NCBI GenBank assembly: GCA_050084515.1
Contig: CM114272.1
Span: 47,182,001 to 47,246,000 of the forward strand
Origin: Blasia pusilla
Lineage: Eukaryota; Marchantiophyta; Marchantiopsida; Blasiales
DNA: 64,000 nucleotides
Reading direction: 5' to 3'
The notes under the pieces: model-generated
What the model was told of the DNA's origin: nothing
Seen by the model: the letters and a program-made list of their open reading frames with translations, nothing else
Databases searched by the model: none
In this document: piece by piece, positions 22,351 through 33,378 of the stretch
Position numbering within the stretch: the first letter of the stretch is position 1
Layout of the letters: the number at the start of each line of letters is the position of its first letter
Program-made: the position numbers and the translations under genes

Positions 22351-24074
22351 GAGAGTGATCATGTGAGAGGGGCACAAGGGCCATCACGGCGTCCTTTCCG
22401 GATTTTTGAGAGGCGAGGTAGTGGACTTGAGAGTAGCTCTAGAGGGTTTACCTGGAGTGGTGCAAGGTTTCGAGGATCTTCACCTGAGAGACCACCTCGA
22501 TCTCCTTCTGTGTCATCTTAAGATGAAGAGGAGCATATAGAGGAGTGTGTTAGTGATCCCCTGTACACATTGAGTGGTCCTACCAGTTGGGCTTACGAGA
22601 TGGACGACCGGGGTAGAGGACTGCGTAGGTTTTCGGGTGTTGTACGCACTATAGAGCTACATGACTTCATTGCGGAGTGTAGGAGTTGGTGTGACTCACA
22701 ATGGGCTAGGATTTCTAGAGAGTTCAACTTGTTTACAACATGGAATGGTATGTTCCAGCATTTAGAGGAGGCGCCCATGGATGATTACCATGATTTCTCC
22801 CACAGATATGCCTAGGAGATTGAGGCATGGCGACTCTACTACGACCCACACTATGTGTCATGGTCGGAGCCGTTCCCAGATGAAGATGAGCATTCAAGAG
22901 AGGCTACTTCCTCTTCCACTAGTGATGTTTTAGGAGGGGTCACTCGCACTGGAGCAGTTGCACCATCTAGTCGGGTTCGTCCTAGGTTCAACCTCGTGGT
23001 TGAGTTCTTTGCTGAGTTGAGGGCGAGCTACCAAGGGGTACGGACGGAGAAGTTGCGGAGCATCCACGACTTCCAGAGGCGCCCGGGTCAGGGTTTGCGT
23101 GAGGCTTACACTCGCTTGCGCCGATCGATCAATGTCGCTCAGGGGATGATAGAGGCTCAGGCTATCCAGTCATGGTACACAATGCTGGACCGGACCCTAC
23201 GGACACGGGTGCGGGAGGGGGTGCTTCTTATGAAAACCTCCCCTACGTAGAGAGATGTTTTTAGGACCGCCAAGAACATTGAGCGCAACATGGTGGAGGA
23301 GAGCGTAGCCACCATGGGTTTTGGGCGAGAGCAGTCACGATTGTGTGCACCACCTGTGCAGCAACGTGGACTCTAAGATAGATTGATTGTGGCACCACGA
23401 GCTCAAGGAGGATATCGAGAGGCCGTGCCACAGAGACGTGCGCCTTCATATGCGGCTCAGCAGCAGCCGCCTATGATTACTTGTTGGTCACGTGGTGGAG
23501 CCCATCATCAGCGTGATTGCACTCGTCAGGGTCATGGATGTGTGCCTCAACATGGAAGAGGAGATGGTGTTGCACCAAGAGGTTATCAGTGTGACTTTTT
23601 TCAGAGGTATGGTCATACACGCGCTAGATGTTTCACTTTACATCTTGAGTTACGTCCGGACCGAGGGCCAGAGAGGGCACCAGAGCGAGTAGCCGGTCCG
23701 AATGGGCTAGAGATCATGCAGCAGGTGGTCTCGTTGGGAGATGAGGAGTTGGAGTTTCCCGACAGGGTGGTGGAGCTTCCCGTGGAGGAGGTAGAGTCCC
23801 ACCACCTAGATACGTCAAGGGAGACGCTGAGCGTGAGACTAGGATGGCTGCTGAGATACATCAGCTACAAGAGCAGATTGCCGCAATGGCATTGAGATTA
23901 CCCGATGCCGGATCCGTGGCATCAACATCATATGGAGCAGCCAGAGATATGGAGGATCTTGGTTGGATGTACGGGGTTGCCCAGATGGAGGCCACCACAG
24001 TTGTGACGCATGGAGCAACCGTAGAGTTGGATCCACAACAAGGGAAAGCCAGGAAACAAACTAGGCTTCCTTAG
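22351..24074 (+). pseudogene. gag: Element A gag with degenerate zinc knuckles
   Basis: A single frame runs from about 22351 to 23895, broken by TAG 22813-22815, TAG 23248-23250 and TAA 23374-23376. It then shifts frame to end at 24074. Order: N-terminal segment (HDFIAECRSWCDSQWARI), capsid-like helices (FNLVVEFFAELRASYQGVRT, then TRLRRSINVAQGMIEAQ), two CCHC-type knuckles, acidic linker, and a coiled coil (AAEIHQLQEQIAAM). Gag packages element RNA in virus-like particles. Both knuckles have lost a Cys: CWSRGGAHHQRDC and CDFFQRYGHTRARC, where element B reads CWTCGGDH and CDPCGRLGHPQERC. Gag similarity to B and to the 43.5-44.4 kb fragment is clear throughout. Confidence 0.8.
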
Positions 24075-24196
24075 TCTTTCACGTTGTCCGAGGCGATAAG
24101 GACCCATCGATGGGTTCTAATCAAAGTTCCTAGAGACCAAGATGGCAGTCAAGTGATGGGCGCCTTAGCTCATTACCCTTTCGATTCACATGTGCA

Positions 24197-25733
24197 ATGA
24201 TCGAGCGATGGTCAGGAGAGATGGCGAACTTAGCAGCATTTAGCACTGCCATCACTTGGCCTAGTGATTTGATTGAGAGACATGTCCATGACATTTCTAT
24301 GCAGAGGAGTGTTATGGTAGCCGCATCAGTCCGTGGAGGAGAGATGCCGCTTTGGGGCTCGACTGAAGAGCTTCGACGCTTAGCCATTGAGCATGTGCAA
24401 ACCGCATGGAGCAAGACATTTGCACCAGAGTGTGACGGGTCAAAGGAACCCCAAGTAGGCAGGAGTGCTATTATGATCCCTTTGAACACCACTTTGATTG
24501 TGTGGTGCATCCCAGAGAAGGATATTTGGGTGTTGGATCTCTTTGGAGGGATCAGCACTAGGTTAGCTGCTGTTGTGCACTCTGTAGTGCGCGTGGAGCA
24601 GTACGTGTACGTGGAGATTGATGATGCTACAAGGCGCGCTTCACTTCACCATATGGCGCTGTTATGCCTTCGTTTTCCCGACTTGTTGTCACCGTCCGCC
24701 ATTCAGGGTTACCAAAGTTCCCTACAAAGGGACGTTTCATTGTTGGGAACGCAGGACTTGGAGCGGGTAGGGACCATAGACTTGGTCATTGCTAGTTGGT
24801 TGTGTGAGGGCCAATCGAGTGCTGGACGAGGTAGCGGGTTAGTTGACACTCGGTCCAAGTTGTTTTGGGAGATGATGCGGATCTTGCGACATTTACAGGA
24901 GCATCAGCCTCATTCTCCAACATACATTTTGGAGAATGTGTCAATTTTGGGCGATTCAAGGTCCCGTGTGATGACGAGTGCATATTAGGTGCGCGCATGG
25001 ATCGGCCCGACAGTGTTGTTAGATGCGGCAAGTGTTGGTTCACGAGCACATTGCCCGTGTCTTTGGTGGACCAACTTGGTACCACACAAGGTGTTACGAA
25101 GGGCATATGCGAGAGTGGAGCGCCCCTCCTATTTGTTGGTGGATTCTATATTGGATCCAGGCCGTCAATTACGGGCAATGAGGCTAGATGATCGACCGCC
25201 GTTGACTGTGGTCAACAAGATTGGCAGGCCACGGGCAGCCTTTCCCACATTGGTGAGTTTTCCCACTTCCTATGCATTCAAGGAGGGATGCTTGGTTTGG
25301 GATGACCAAGTAAATAGTGTGATTGGAGCGCAACGCTGATGAGCGAGAGCAAGTGATGGGACTCCCCATAGGAGTGACGGCAGTATCGTCACTATCAGAT
25401 ACATCACAACGTCATGTCTTGGGTCAGGAAATGGACTTGAACTTCTTGACATGGATTTTCAGCTTAGGAGTAGCTGAGCAGCGTCATTTGAGGACGCGAC
25501 AGATCACAACTGTTGCGTTGGTGAGCCCCATGCCTACCGAGGCGGTTGAGGCAGCGGTTGGGGGCGAGAAGCGAGGAGATCGACACACCAGGGGTGATTG
25601 GGAGAGACACCCATGGACTTCTTGGGATGTTTTGCACGTACGCCAGGAGATGATAGCCACAACATCAAGTGTGGTTTTGGGTACTACACGTGGAGATGAG
25701 AGGTCGATTGTCCGAGATGGGATTGCACCATAG
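24197..25733 (+). pseudogene. Element A DNMT3-like DNA (cytosine-5) methyltransferase
   Basis: C5 methyltransferases transfer methyl from S-adenosylmethionine to cytosine in DNA. The frame 24197-25339 carries motif I (WVLDLFGGIST, near 24527), then VEQYVYVEIDD (motif II-like), DLVIASWLCEGQSSAGRG (motif IV region; Cys codon 24803-24805), YILENVSILGD (motif VI, ENV at 24932-24940) and GSRAHCPCLWWTN (motif VIII-like). In frame 25323-25733, NADEREQVMGLPIGVTAV and HVLGQEMDL match the C-terminal block of DNMT3 (ER-x-FGFP...RLLG). The order and spacing fit DNMT3 better than DNMT1/MET1 or CMT. A TAG at 24986-24988 (GAG in B) and a frameshift near 25325 break it. It lies between gag and RT, in place of the protease seen in B. 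Confidence 0.8.
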
Positions 25734-25739
25734 CAACCA

Positions 25740-27061
25740 TCGACACCCGCTACGGAGAGTCCTATCGTAGTGACGATGGAGACTTGGAAGCCAGATATGG
25801 GCCCTAAGTTGACAAGAGGAGAGCGGCGCCGGATACACCAGTTCCTTAGGAGTTATAGGAGCTGTTTTGCATTTAGTATGCATGATTTGGGTACGCTGAA
25901 GGGTCCAGGGATCTGCATTGAGTTGTTGAATGACATGCCGATCTTCCGATGACCCTACAGGTACAATGACATGGAGAGGGCTCTAATTCAAAGTAGGAGC
26001 CAGGACTTGGTTGGAGCAGGACTAGTGGAGATGTCGCATGGAGAGTATGCACACCTATCTGGGCATAGAATTTTGCATGTGGGATGCCTGCATTAAGAAG
26101 ACTACTAAGAAAGGCCACAAGAAGGTGAAAGGTCTATCAAGATTCCTATAATGTCGAGACATCACATCACAAGTAAAGCGCTTTGTGATTTTTCATACCA
26201 TTCGTCCCTTGTTGCAATAGTGTTGGATGCCAACACCAAACAAAGGGACATGCTTGAAGCCGTGCAACTAAAGGCGTTATGAGGTATGATGGCAGCTTCC
26301 TCACAAACAGCCAGAGTTGGTATGAGATCATAACTTGGAGTGGAACACATGGAGGATTGATGTGACATTGCCATGTCGTGTGCATACACATCGCTACACA
26401 ACATACATCGCTATCACCGAACACACACACAAACATGCACGATCCCATGCTAACTCATGACATCCAAACAACAAGACAAGAAGTACCAAAATATCTCCAA
26501 TAAAATAAGATCCAATCTCTTTTATAACACCATAGTTCTCACATGTGTGCACTCTCACATGTCTCTCTCAATGTCAAACCAAACCCACTCTCCTAATGAG
26601 AGGCTTGGGTTACACACACAAGGCAAGCAAGATCATAGCTCCGCCGCTTCATGCCAAAATGTTCAACAAAGAGAGAATGAGCTCTCAAGCTCTCTCCATG
26701 GTAACCTATGCTCCCAAGTCACCTCCTTGGCTCTTTGCTAGGTGTTATATTGATCATATCATAGTCTTTAGCATCACGGTTGAGGAGCATGAGCGACATC
26801 TAGAGGAGGTGTTTCGACGATAGTAGTTACATGGGCTAAAGCTACATCTAGGCAAGTGCAAGTTCTTCTACAACGAGATTGAGTACTTGGGTCATACGAT
26901 ATACCTTGAGGGCCTTGGTGTGCAACAGACAAAGGTAGAGGATATTTCACGCATTCCACGCCCTACAGATGTGAGTCAAGTTTGTGCATTCAAGGGTTTG
27001 AGTTTGATTGCAAAGCCGTAAACCTTGATGACCAAGGTGGATTAGGAGTGGCACTAGGGGG
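25740..27061 (+). pseudogene. pol: Element A reverse transcriptase, disrupted by inserted DNA
   Basis: Starts with KLTRGERRRIHQFLRSYRSC and continues through an in-frame TGA to VEMSHGEYA (about 26030-26050). Sequence of the RT palm follows only at about 26737, with CYIDHIIVFSITVEEHERHL, where the catalytic YIDD is YIDH. Compared with element B, about 110 residues of RT (from the SHGEYA motif to YIDD) are missing, replaced by roughly 690 bp that includes an inverted LTR piece (26374-26735). A coding-like stretch at about 26170-26280 in the insert is of unknown origin. The thumb/connection section is also shortened. Catalytically dead. Confidence 0.75.
26374..26735 (-). repeat. Inverted partial LTR inside element A
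   Basis: Read on the minus strand this matches the 3' part of the LTR at 29462-30096: it includes TTGGAGATATTTTGGTACTT and ends GCACACGACA at 26374, giving a canonical ...CA terminus. It is about 360 bp and lacks the LTR's first ~235 bp. It lies in the middle of the RT coding region, so it arrived by a later insertion or recombination. Confidence 0.8.
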
Positions 27062-29143
27062 ATGAGCAAGAGAGAGCATTTCAGATGCTCAAGGAAAATT
27101 GACGTTCGCGCCCATATTGAGGAGACCGATCAGGGGGTGTCCTTTCTAGTTGCATACCGATTAGAACATGTTGGGGCTTGGAGCCATGCTACCCAGCATG
27201 ACTATGATGGTAGAGAGTTCGTGGTGGCTTATGCTAGTCGGTCGAACAACGCTGCAGAGGCGAAGTATAGCTCGTATAAGGGTGAGTGCTTGGCTATAGT
27301 GTGGGCTGTCGCACATTTCAGATGTTATCTTTTCGACAATCCCTTTACCATCACTATTGATCATCAGCCACTTAAGTGGTTGATGGAGTCCGACAAGCTT
27401 ACAGGAAAGCTTGCAAGGTGGGCTCTTTTGTTGCAGGAGTATGACTTCCAGGTGGTGCACAGACCTAGGATGCTCAGCCAGGATGCAGATGGTTTGAGCC
27501 GTAAACCATGCTTGAGTCAGCAAGATGCGACTAGAGCTCGTTGGCATGGTGAGAGTGATGAGGAGTTGGTGCCAGGATGGCATGCGTCAGCCTATTTGGG
27601 CTTGTTGGCCATGGAGAGCCAGATTGCTGAGACTTTGATGGTGAGGTCTGATGGAGAGTCCTTAGATCTAGAGGCCGGTGAGGAGACGACAGGTGGCCAA
27701 GACATTCACGACGATGGAGTGGTCTTGGAGTACCTGCGTATTGGCAATGTTGCGAGCACAATGAGTGCTAGAGAGCGCGATCGGATCCTACAACAAGCCA
27801 GACGGTTCTGGTGGGAGGGCACACATGTGTTGTGAGTGTGGGAGGAGTGTAGAGTGCGTGTAGTGCCTCATCCTTCGTAGAGAGCAAGTTTGATGCGTGA
27901 TGCCTACGAGGAGTTGGGTCTTTTTAGAGTCAAGCAGACGTACACCTTGCTCCAGATTCAGTATTGGTGGCAAGGCATGCAGGCCGACGTTCATCAGTTT
28001 GTTGCAAGATGCATGGTGTGCGATCAAGTTCGAGCATTGTTCAATGCTGTGACTCCACAGTTGCATCCACTTCCGATCATGGGTTTAGGTTATAGATGGA
28101 GTTTGGATTTTGCAGGACTTTTGCCTTTGACGGAGTGCCATAGTTTTTATGTGTTAGTGATGGTCGAGCACTTCTCGAAGTAGATAGAGTTGGTTGCATT
28201 GCCTGACAAAGCGAATGAGGGAGTAGCGTATGCCTTTCTAGATTGAGTGCTGAGTCATTCCGGCGCACCAGTTCAGGTGTTGACAGACCAGGGTACAGAG
28301 TTCCGCGGGGAGTTTCAGGCCTTGTGTGATCAGGCACTGCTCGATCACCACACTACTACGCGAGATCATCCTGAGGCGGATGGACTAGCGGAGCGGGTTG
28401 TGCAGACGGTGAAGAGAGGACTAGGCAAGTATGGCTTGCAGAGAGGTCACCTAGGAGATTGGGACCTTTAGTTTCCGTGGTTGGCGATGAGATACAGATT
28501 CAGCAGGCAAGCATCCTTAGCGTCTTTCTCACTGTACTTATTGCTTTATGGATGAGAGCAAGATTTACCTACGGCCATTCGTCGAGATGTTGGTAAGGTG
28601 TTGAACCTTGATGACCCTGATGTATGGATGCGAACATGTTCTCAGAGGGCTGAGTTGTTTTGGAGAGTGATGCCCATGGCGTTTGAGAACTTGGTGATTG
28701 CGTAAAATCGGGATACGTTGAGGTATGCGACTATTCGGGGAGGTGGTTATTGACATAATATCCAGAGGTTTCATCAGGGAGACTATGTCTACTTGCAACA
28801 GACGGCACCCACTACGTTGGATGTGACTGCAGGGTGCACCATCTTGAGAGTGCGTGAGGTTTTTCCATCCGGTGTTTTCTTATTGGAGGGACGCGATGGT
28901 ATGGTTTGGAAGGACCATATGCGTAACTGTGCACCATGTCATCTTCCGAACATTAACGGTATAGTTGATCCGAGCTTAGCAATAGTTCCTACAGGCTTGC
29001 GATGTATGTTGTGTGGTTTTGCCCATGATGCAGCCACTATGCTAGTATGTGATGGGTGTTCGAGAGGATGGCATATGGCATGTTTGACGCCATCCCTCAC
29101 TAGGGTTCCTCAGGGACGATGGATGTGTCTCAGATGTCCATAG
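27062..29143 (+). pseudogene. pol: Element A RNase H - integrase - PHD finger polyprotein segment
   Basis: One frame spans the whole segment with at least six in-frame stops (including 27833, 27878, 28181, 28244 and 28469). RNase H: FVVAYASRSNNAAEAKYS, YSSYKGECLAIVWAVAHFRC and DHQPLKWLMESDKLTGKLAR. Integrase: zinc-binding CMVC retained (its His pair altered to YEELGLF), catalytic D in RWSLDFAG, D in VLTDQGTEF and E in HPEADGLAERVV. Then an SH3-like C-terminal stretch (YVYLQQTAPTTLDVTAG). Last comes a PHD finger (29003-29140) with CMLC, CDGC, HMAC and CLRC pairs in C4HC3 order. Integrase inserts element DNA; PHD fingers usually read histone H3 tails, so a targeting role is inferred. Confidence 0.85.
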
Positions 29144-29324
29144 AGTAGGTAGTTCTACATTCCGACTTGTGTCTGTGACAAGGATGACAAGAAGGTAACT
29201 AACGATGGAGCCATATGAGCACATGACCTTCTTGCTCTTAGCGTCCGAGAGATGTATGTCATGGTAGGTAGGGATAGATGGCTATCTGGAGTTAGAGGGA
29301 CCTAACCACTAGCTAGGGGGGCGA

Positions 29325-29448
29325 TTGGAAATATTTTGGTACTTCTTGTCTCGTTGTTTGGATGCCATGAGTTAGCATGGGATCATGCGTGTTTGTGTGT
29401 GTGTTCGATGACAACGATGTATGTGTGTAGCAATGTGTATGCGCACGA
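29325..29448 (+). repeat. 124-bp direct repeat after the polypurine-like tract
   Basis: Begins TTGGAAATATTTTGGTACTT and ends GCGCACGA. It is repeated with few changes at 29973-30096. The equivalent position in element B (48050-48157) ends CGCACGACA at the element border. It could be the true 3' LTR or its 3' part; see findings. Confidence 0.8.
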
Positions 29449-29461
29449 TAGTTGTCACGTA

Positions 29462-30096
29462 TGTTAGCATAGATCAGGGAGATCTAGTAGAGCGCCTTCG
29501 TGAGTAGTGGAGGACATACTCAATAGGTTGAGGATGACATGCTGAGGCCCTAGGAAACTTGAGAGAGCAAGTTTCCCGTTCGTTTCGGCTTATTTGGAGC
29601 CATATTGAGGAACTTACTATTTTAGGTAAGTACCATTTTGAGTATATGATAGACTTTCTATTTTTTGTAATTAGCCCTTGACCTCCTACTTTAGGTCAAG
29701 AGCCAAGGAGGTGACTTGGGAGCATACGTTACCATGGAGAGAGCTTGGGAGAGAGGAGGGATATACCTCAAAGAGAGAGAGCTTGAGAACTCATTCTCTC
29801 TTTGTTGAACTTTTTGGCATGAGGCGGCGGAGCTATGGTCTTGCTTGCCTTGTGTGTGTAACCCAAGCCTCTCATTAGAAGAGTGGGTTTGGTTTGCCAT
29901 TGAGAGAGACATGTGAGATTGCACACGTGTGAAAACTATGGTGTTATGAGAGAGATTGGATCTTATTTTATATTGGAGATTTTTTGGTACTTCTTGTCTC
30001 GTTGTTTGGATGCCATGAGTTAGCATGGATCGTGCGTGTTTGTGTGTGTGTTCGGTGATAGCGATGTATGTTGTGTAGCGATGTGTATGCGCACGA
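29462..30096 (+). repeat. 3' LTR-like repeat of element A
   Basis: 635 bp beginning TGTTAGCATAGATCAGGGAG. The first 511 bp match 20279-20789; the last 124 bp match 29325-29448. The end GCGCACGA is one CA short of the GCACGACA end seen in two other copies. Confidence 0.75.
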
Positions 30097-32475
30097 AAAT
30101 CCCAATCAGGTACAAAGCTTCCTGGTGTACACTTGGAATCTCCACAACAAGCATGGTAGGTTTTTTTTAAAAGCATGATCTACTATTTTGATAAACTAAC
30201 CCAAGCTATAATACATGGAACTTTTGAGACCAGTATAATTCTCATTCTCATTCCAACCAGCGGTGAAAAAAGGACTTGCACCGTAAATATCTACCACCTT
30301 ATGAGTCTACACCTTATATAAACCTATTTTACAAACAAACTTACTTCTTAGGAGACCAATCCTTAAGGTTTCTGTGCAACCACTCGTCCTCCAAATGTGC
30401 ACGCTTTGTATAGGTTGCACATACTTTTTCCCAAATACATTCCTGCCAATAAGCTAATGCTCTGGCCTCTTCAGGCCATCTTTGTTCCTCCTCTAGACAG
30501 AAATAGCCTCATGAATGTAATGTTGGGCACATTCTTCTTCTTGCTTCTTCAAATTTTCTTCAATTTTCACGATTTTCTCTAACTCAATCTCTTCCTCTTC
30601 TAGAACCAATCGAATAGTGGAATTTTGAGGCTGAACACTCAAAGTCTTTCCATTAACACACCTTTCCATGTATCATCATCCTCATGTCCTATCTTAAACA
30701 GAAAAACAACGAACATAAGTTAGAGTCGAGAACTACTTATCTATGAACGGACATCAGTAGTCCATAGGCGTCGACTACACTTAGAATCATCAAGAAGGTT
30801 CTCATTGTTACTTGGATCTACATCTCTTACTGTAAATCCCCAATCTTCAAAATGTGTCATGCTGTGAGAGAATTAATCTTGAATTAATGTAAGATGATTC
30901 ATCATTTTACAATGATGAAGCATCTTTATGCATCCCTAGAAGTGACCATGAGTGTTGTAGCACCACAACACTCAATATATTACACCAAACCTCTCAGCTT
31001 TAATTGCTGAAAATATTTTTCAGCAATTAAAGGTAGTCTTTGTACATACACAACCTTTGCAAAGTGGCATTGACAATTTGACATCCCTGAGAAATAGTCT
31101 CGAATAGATGTACCAAGCAATGTCGATTGAGCGACGGGTCCACCGTTGGGACCTTTCTTTTTCCCTTTTTCTTCTTGTACTCGGCAGATTTTTTGATCAT
31201 GTTCCGGAAGTCATATGATCCATGTGTCCAGATGTTGCCTTCTCATTTGAATTTATAATCTTGAAGTCACAATGAAAACTCTCTTTGTTTCTCTCACCTC
31301 TACAAGTGAGTGTCTTTTTTTTCCTTGCCATCTAGCTTATCCACATGTCCTATGCACGTATGTGTTAATTATTCTCTTCTCATCCCCTCACAATGAAAAC
31401 TGTCTTTCTCTCCCATTCAATAAAATCATTATTGTGTCTACAAGGTTTTTCTCCTTCCAGGCCATCTAAACTATGCACGCAAATGTTGATTACTTTCTTC
31501 TCTTCGGACTGTGACGGCCTCTTCCTCTTTTGTCTATTTAAGTTAAGTCCCGCACTTAACTTAAGTACACGTGGCCTGTGGGAACAAGACGTTGTGATTC
31601 TTGAACCTCGAGGTGAGGATGATATCGCCCGGCTGAGATTGGAAATCAGGATCCGGCCATCGCAGTTGTCACCGATTTTTGGACCCAGAGCGAGTGTCGC
31701 GTCGTCGTCAAGCCGATCCTCGTCTCAAGCCAGAGACCCTGCGCGACCGCCCGCCCTACTATCGGATGCGTCCCAGAACTCGAGAAGAATTCTGCCCGAT
31801 GGCCATGATCCTAGATAGTAAGAGACATGAGGACCCACGCCGGTGGATACTGATGGGATTTTCTAGCGGGTACTTGAGAATTGACCCAGTTGAATTCGAT
31901 CAAATCTATCTGCAGTGAAGCGGGCTCGTCACTGCAAACGGCACGAGTGGTAGTAGTAGTGTAGTAGTTTTATTATCATGCGAGATGGCCTCGTTGACAT
32001 ATCTGACGGCTGCAACATTGCTGCCATTGATTTGCAGCAGCTGCACATATTTTAGGATATGTCATCTGTGTACGCCAAAAGGACATCATCGTCCTGCATC
32101 CTCGCACTCGAAGCGAATTCCGCAACAACTTTGAGCGATAATTTACATCCATCAACTTGCGAATGCGCTTTCCCTTGAGGAGCTACGCTCTCTACCGATT
32201 TCGATACTGCGACACCCAAATTGTTTCCCATGGAGGTCTGATTCAGAAGGATAGACTCTCTAAACGCGAAAACTGGTCCAAACTAAGGAAACTGGTTCCT
32301 TTCCGTGGCAAGGATGGACGAAATGGCCTACAACGCTTTCATGAAGTGAAACTATCCATGAAATTCAAGATTCGTTTCATGGATTCCACCTTTTAACTTT
32401 CCGGGGAGCGATGCAGGAGTGTAGTTCAGAGCGGACGCAGCTAGCGCTAATAGTGTAAGAGAAGAAGATTGACAT
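30097..32475. other. No recognisable gene
   Basis: AT-rich at first, with a 16-bp hairpin at 30998-31032. Between 31390 and 31920, and at 32157-32396, overlapping ORFs (Ser- and Arg-rich) look partly protein-like but match no family. The stretch may hold exons of an unidentified gene. Confidence 0.35.
30998..31032. repeat. Perfect 16-bp hairpin, 3-base loop
   Basis: CTTTAATTGCTGAAAA (30998-31013) is followed by TAT and the exact inverse TTTTCAGCAATTAAAG (31017-31032). No gene adjoins it, so a terminator or regulatory role is unsupported. Confidence 0.9.
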
Positions 32476-32959
32476 TTGGAAAAGGGCTTCATCTCAGCTT
32501 CCAACAACGACGATAGACAAGAAACATCGGGTGCCGAACACGCCTACAACCTGGGAACGCACTCGATGCCGATAATATCGGCTTCGGCGCCCTCACCTAA
32601 TATCACCCTGGATCTCACAAGTAATCCGGCGGCCAGTCAAATGCATCTCGACCGTGAGAGTGCACTGAACGGGATCCAGCACCAGTTCAGTCCTCATACT
32701 ACGGAGGAACGAAATTGGAACGAGTCAGATTCAAATTTCATTGCAGCATTGGCAGCTGCATCACTTTGATCATCAGTTCCATACCACGAGCGCGCCGACT
32801 AAGAGATGGCTTGGCATAAGTTAAGGTCTTGATTGATGATGAAACCATGATTAAGACTCCTACCTGGACTTCATAAACTCTCTAGGCTTATTTTTCATGA
32901 CCTATGCACACTCCTACCTTGCTGCCCAAGAAGGACAAGAGTCAGGACCTAGCGCTCTA

Positions 32960-33378
32960 TTCAGCCAGAAGAGGGAACATTCCCTCGTAAATGTGAAGAA
33001 AGGCGATCTCAAGAGCGCAACACATCCGGACCAAAGGCCCAAACTTTCCGCACCGAGAAAAAGTTCAATGGTAAGACCTATAGCACTACCAGCAAGAAGG
33101 ATTGCACAATATGTGGTAAGATTGGCCATGACTCCAATCAATGTTGGTACAGGAATGATTGCCACAATCGATCAATGAGACCACAAGAAAAGCAACGAAG
33201 CTTCCTCGCCGAGAATGGGAGAACCAATAGAGCACTCACACCAGAAAGTGAAGATGATGCACGAGGACTTATCTCGGCATTGGTTACCACAAACCAAGTG
33301 GACAAGTGGTTCATTGATAGCGGCGGCAACAACCACATGATAAAAAATAAGGTTGGTTCACATCTTATAAGCCTTTGA
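32960..33378 (+). pseudogene. gag: Ty1/copia gag C-terminus and protease
   Basis: The frame ending at 33378 encodes a CCHC zinc knuckle, CTICGKIGHDSNQC (about 33103-33145), then KWFIDSGGNNHMI (about 33306-33345). The latter is the copia aspartic protease active site, normally D-S-G-A-(T/S)-x-H-M. The upstream part of gag is degraded, and no 5' LTR was found, so the element is truncated on the left. An ORF in another frame at 32897-33178 is a shadow. The short ORF at 32476-32769 just upstream, ending at a TGA, may be unrelated. Confidence 0.75.

Larger units (their letters stand above)
20279..30096 (+). mobile_element. Ty3/gypsy-like element A with DNMT3-like methyltransferase and PHD finger
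   Basis: A degraded LTR retrotransposon of about 9.8 kb. Order: LTR-like repeat (20279-20789), leader, gag, DNMT3-like methyltransferase, broken reverse transcriptase, RNase H, integrase, PHD finger, polypurine-like AGGGGGGCG (29315-29323), LTR (29462-30096). It is the sister of minus-strand element B at 48050-57343. Compared with B it lacks the protease region, and the central RT is replaced by foreign DNA holding an inverted LTR piece. Every domain carries stops or frameshifts, so it is not autonomous as it stands. No target-site duplication was identified. Confidence 0.85.

Noticed and set aside
22351-23895. Stop-codon readthrough or a reassigned code, because long frames carry single in-frame stops
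   Set aside because: TAG, TAA and TGA all occur, frameshifts occur too, and the 594-aa gene uses a normal code; decay explains it better.
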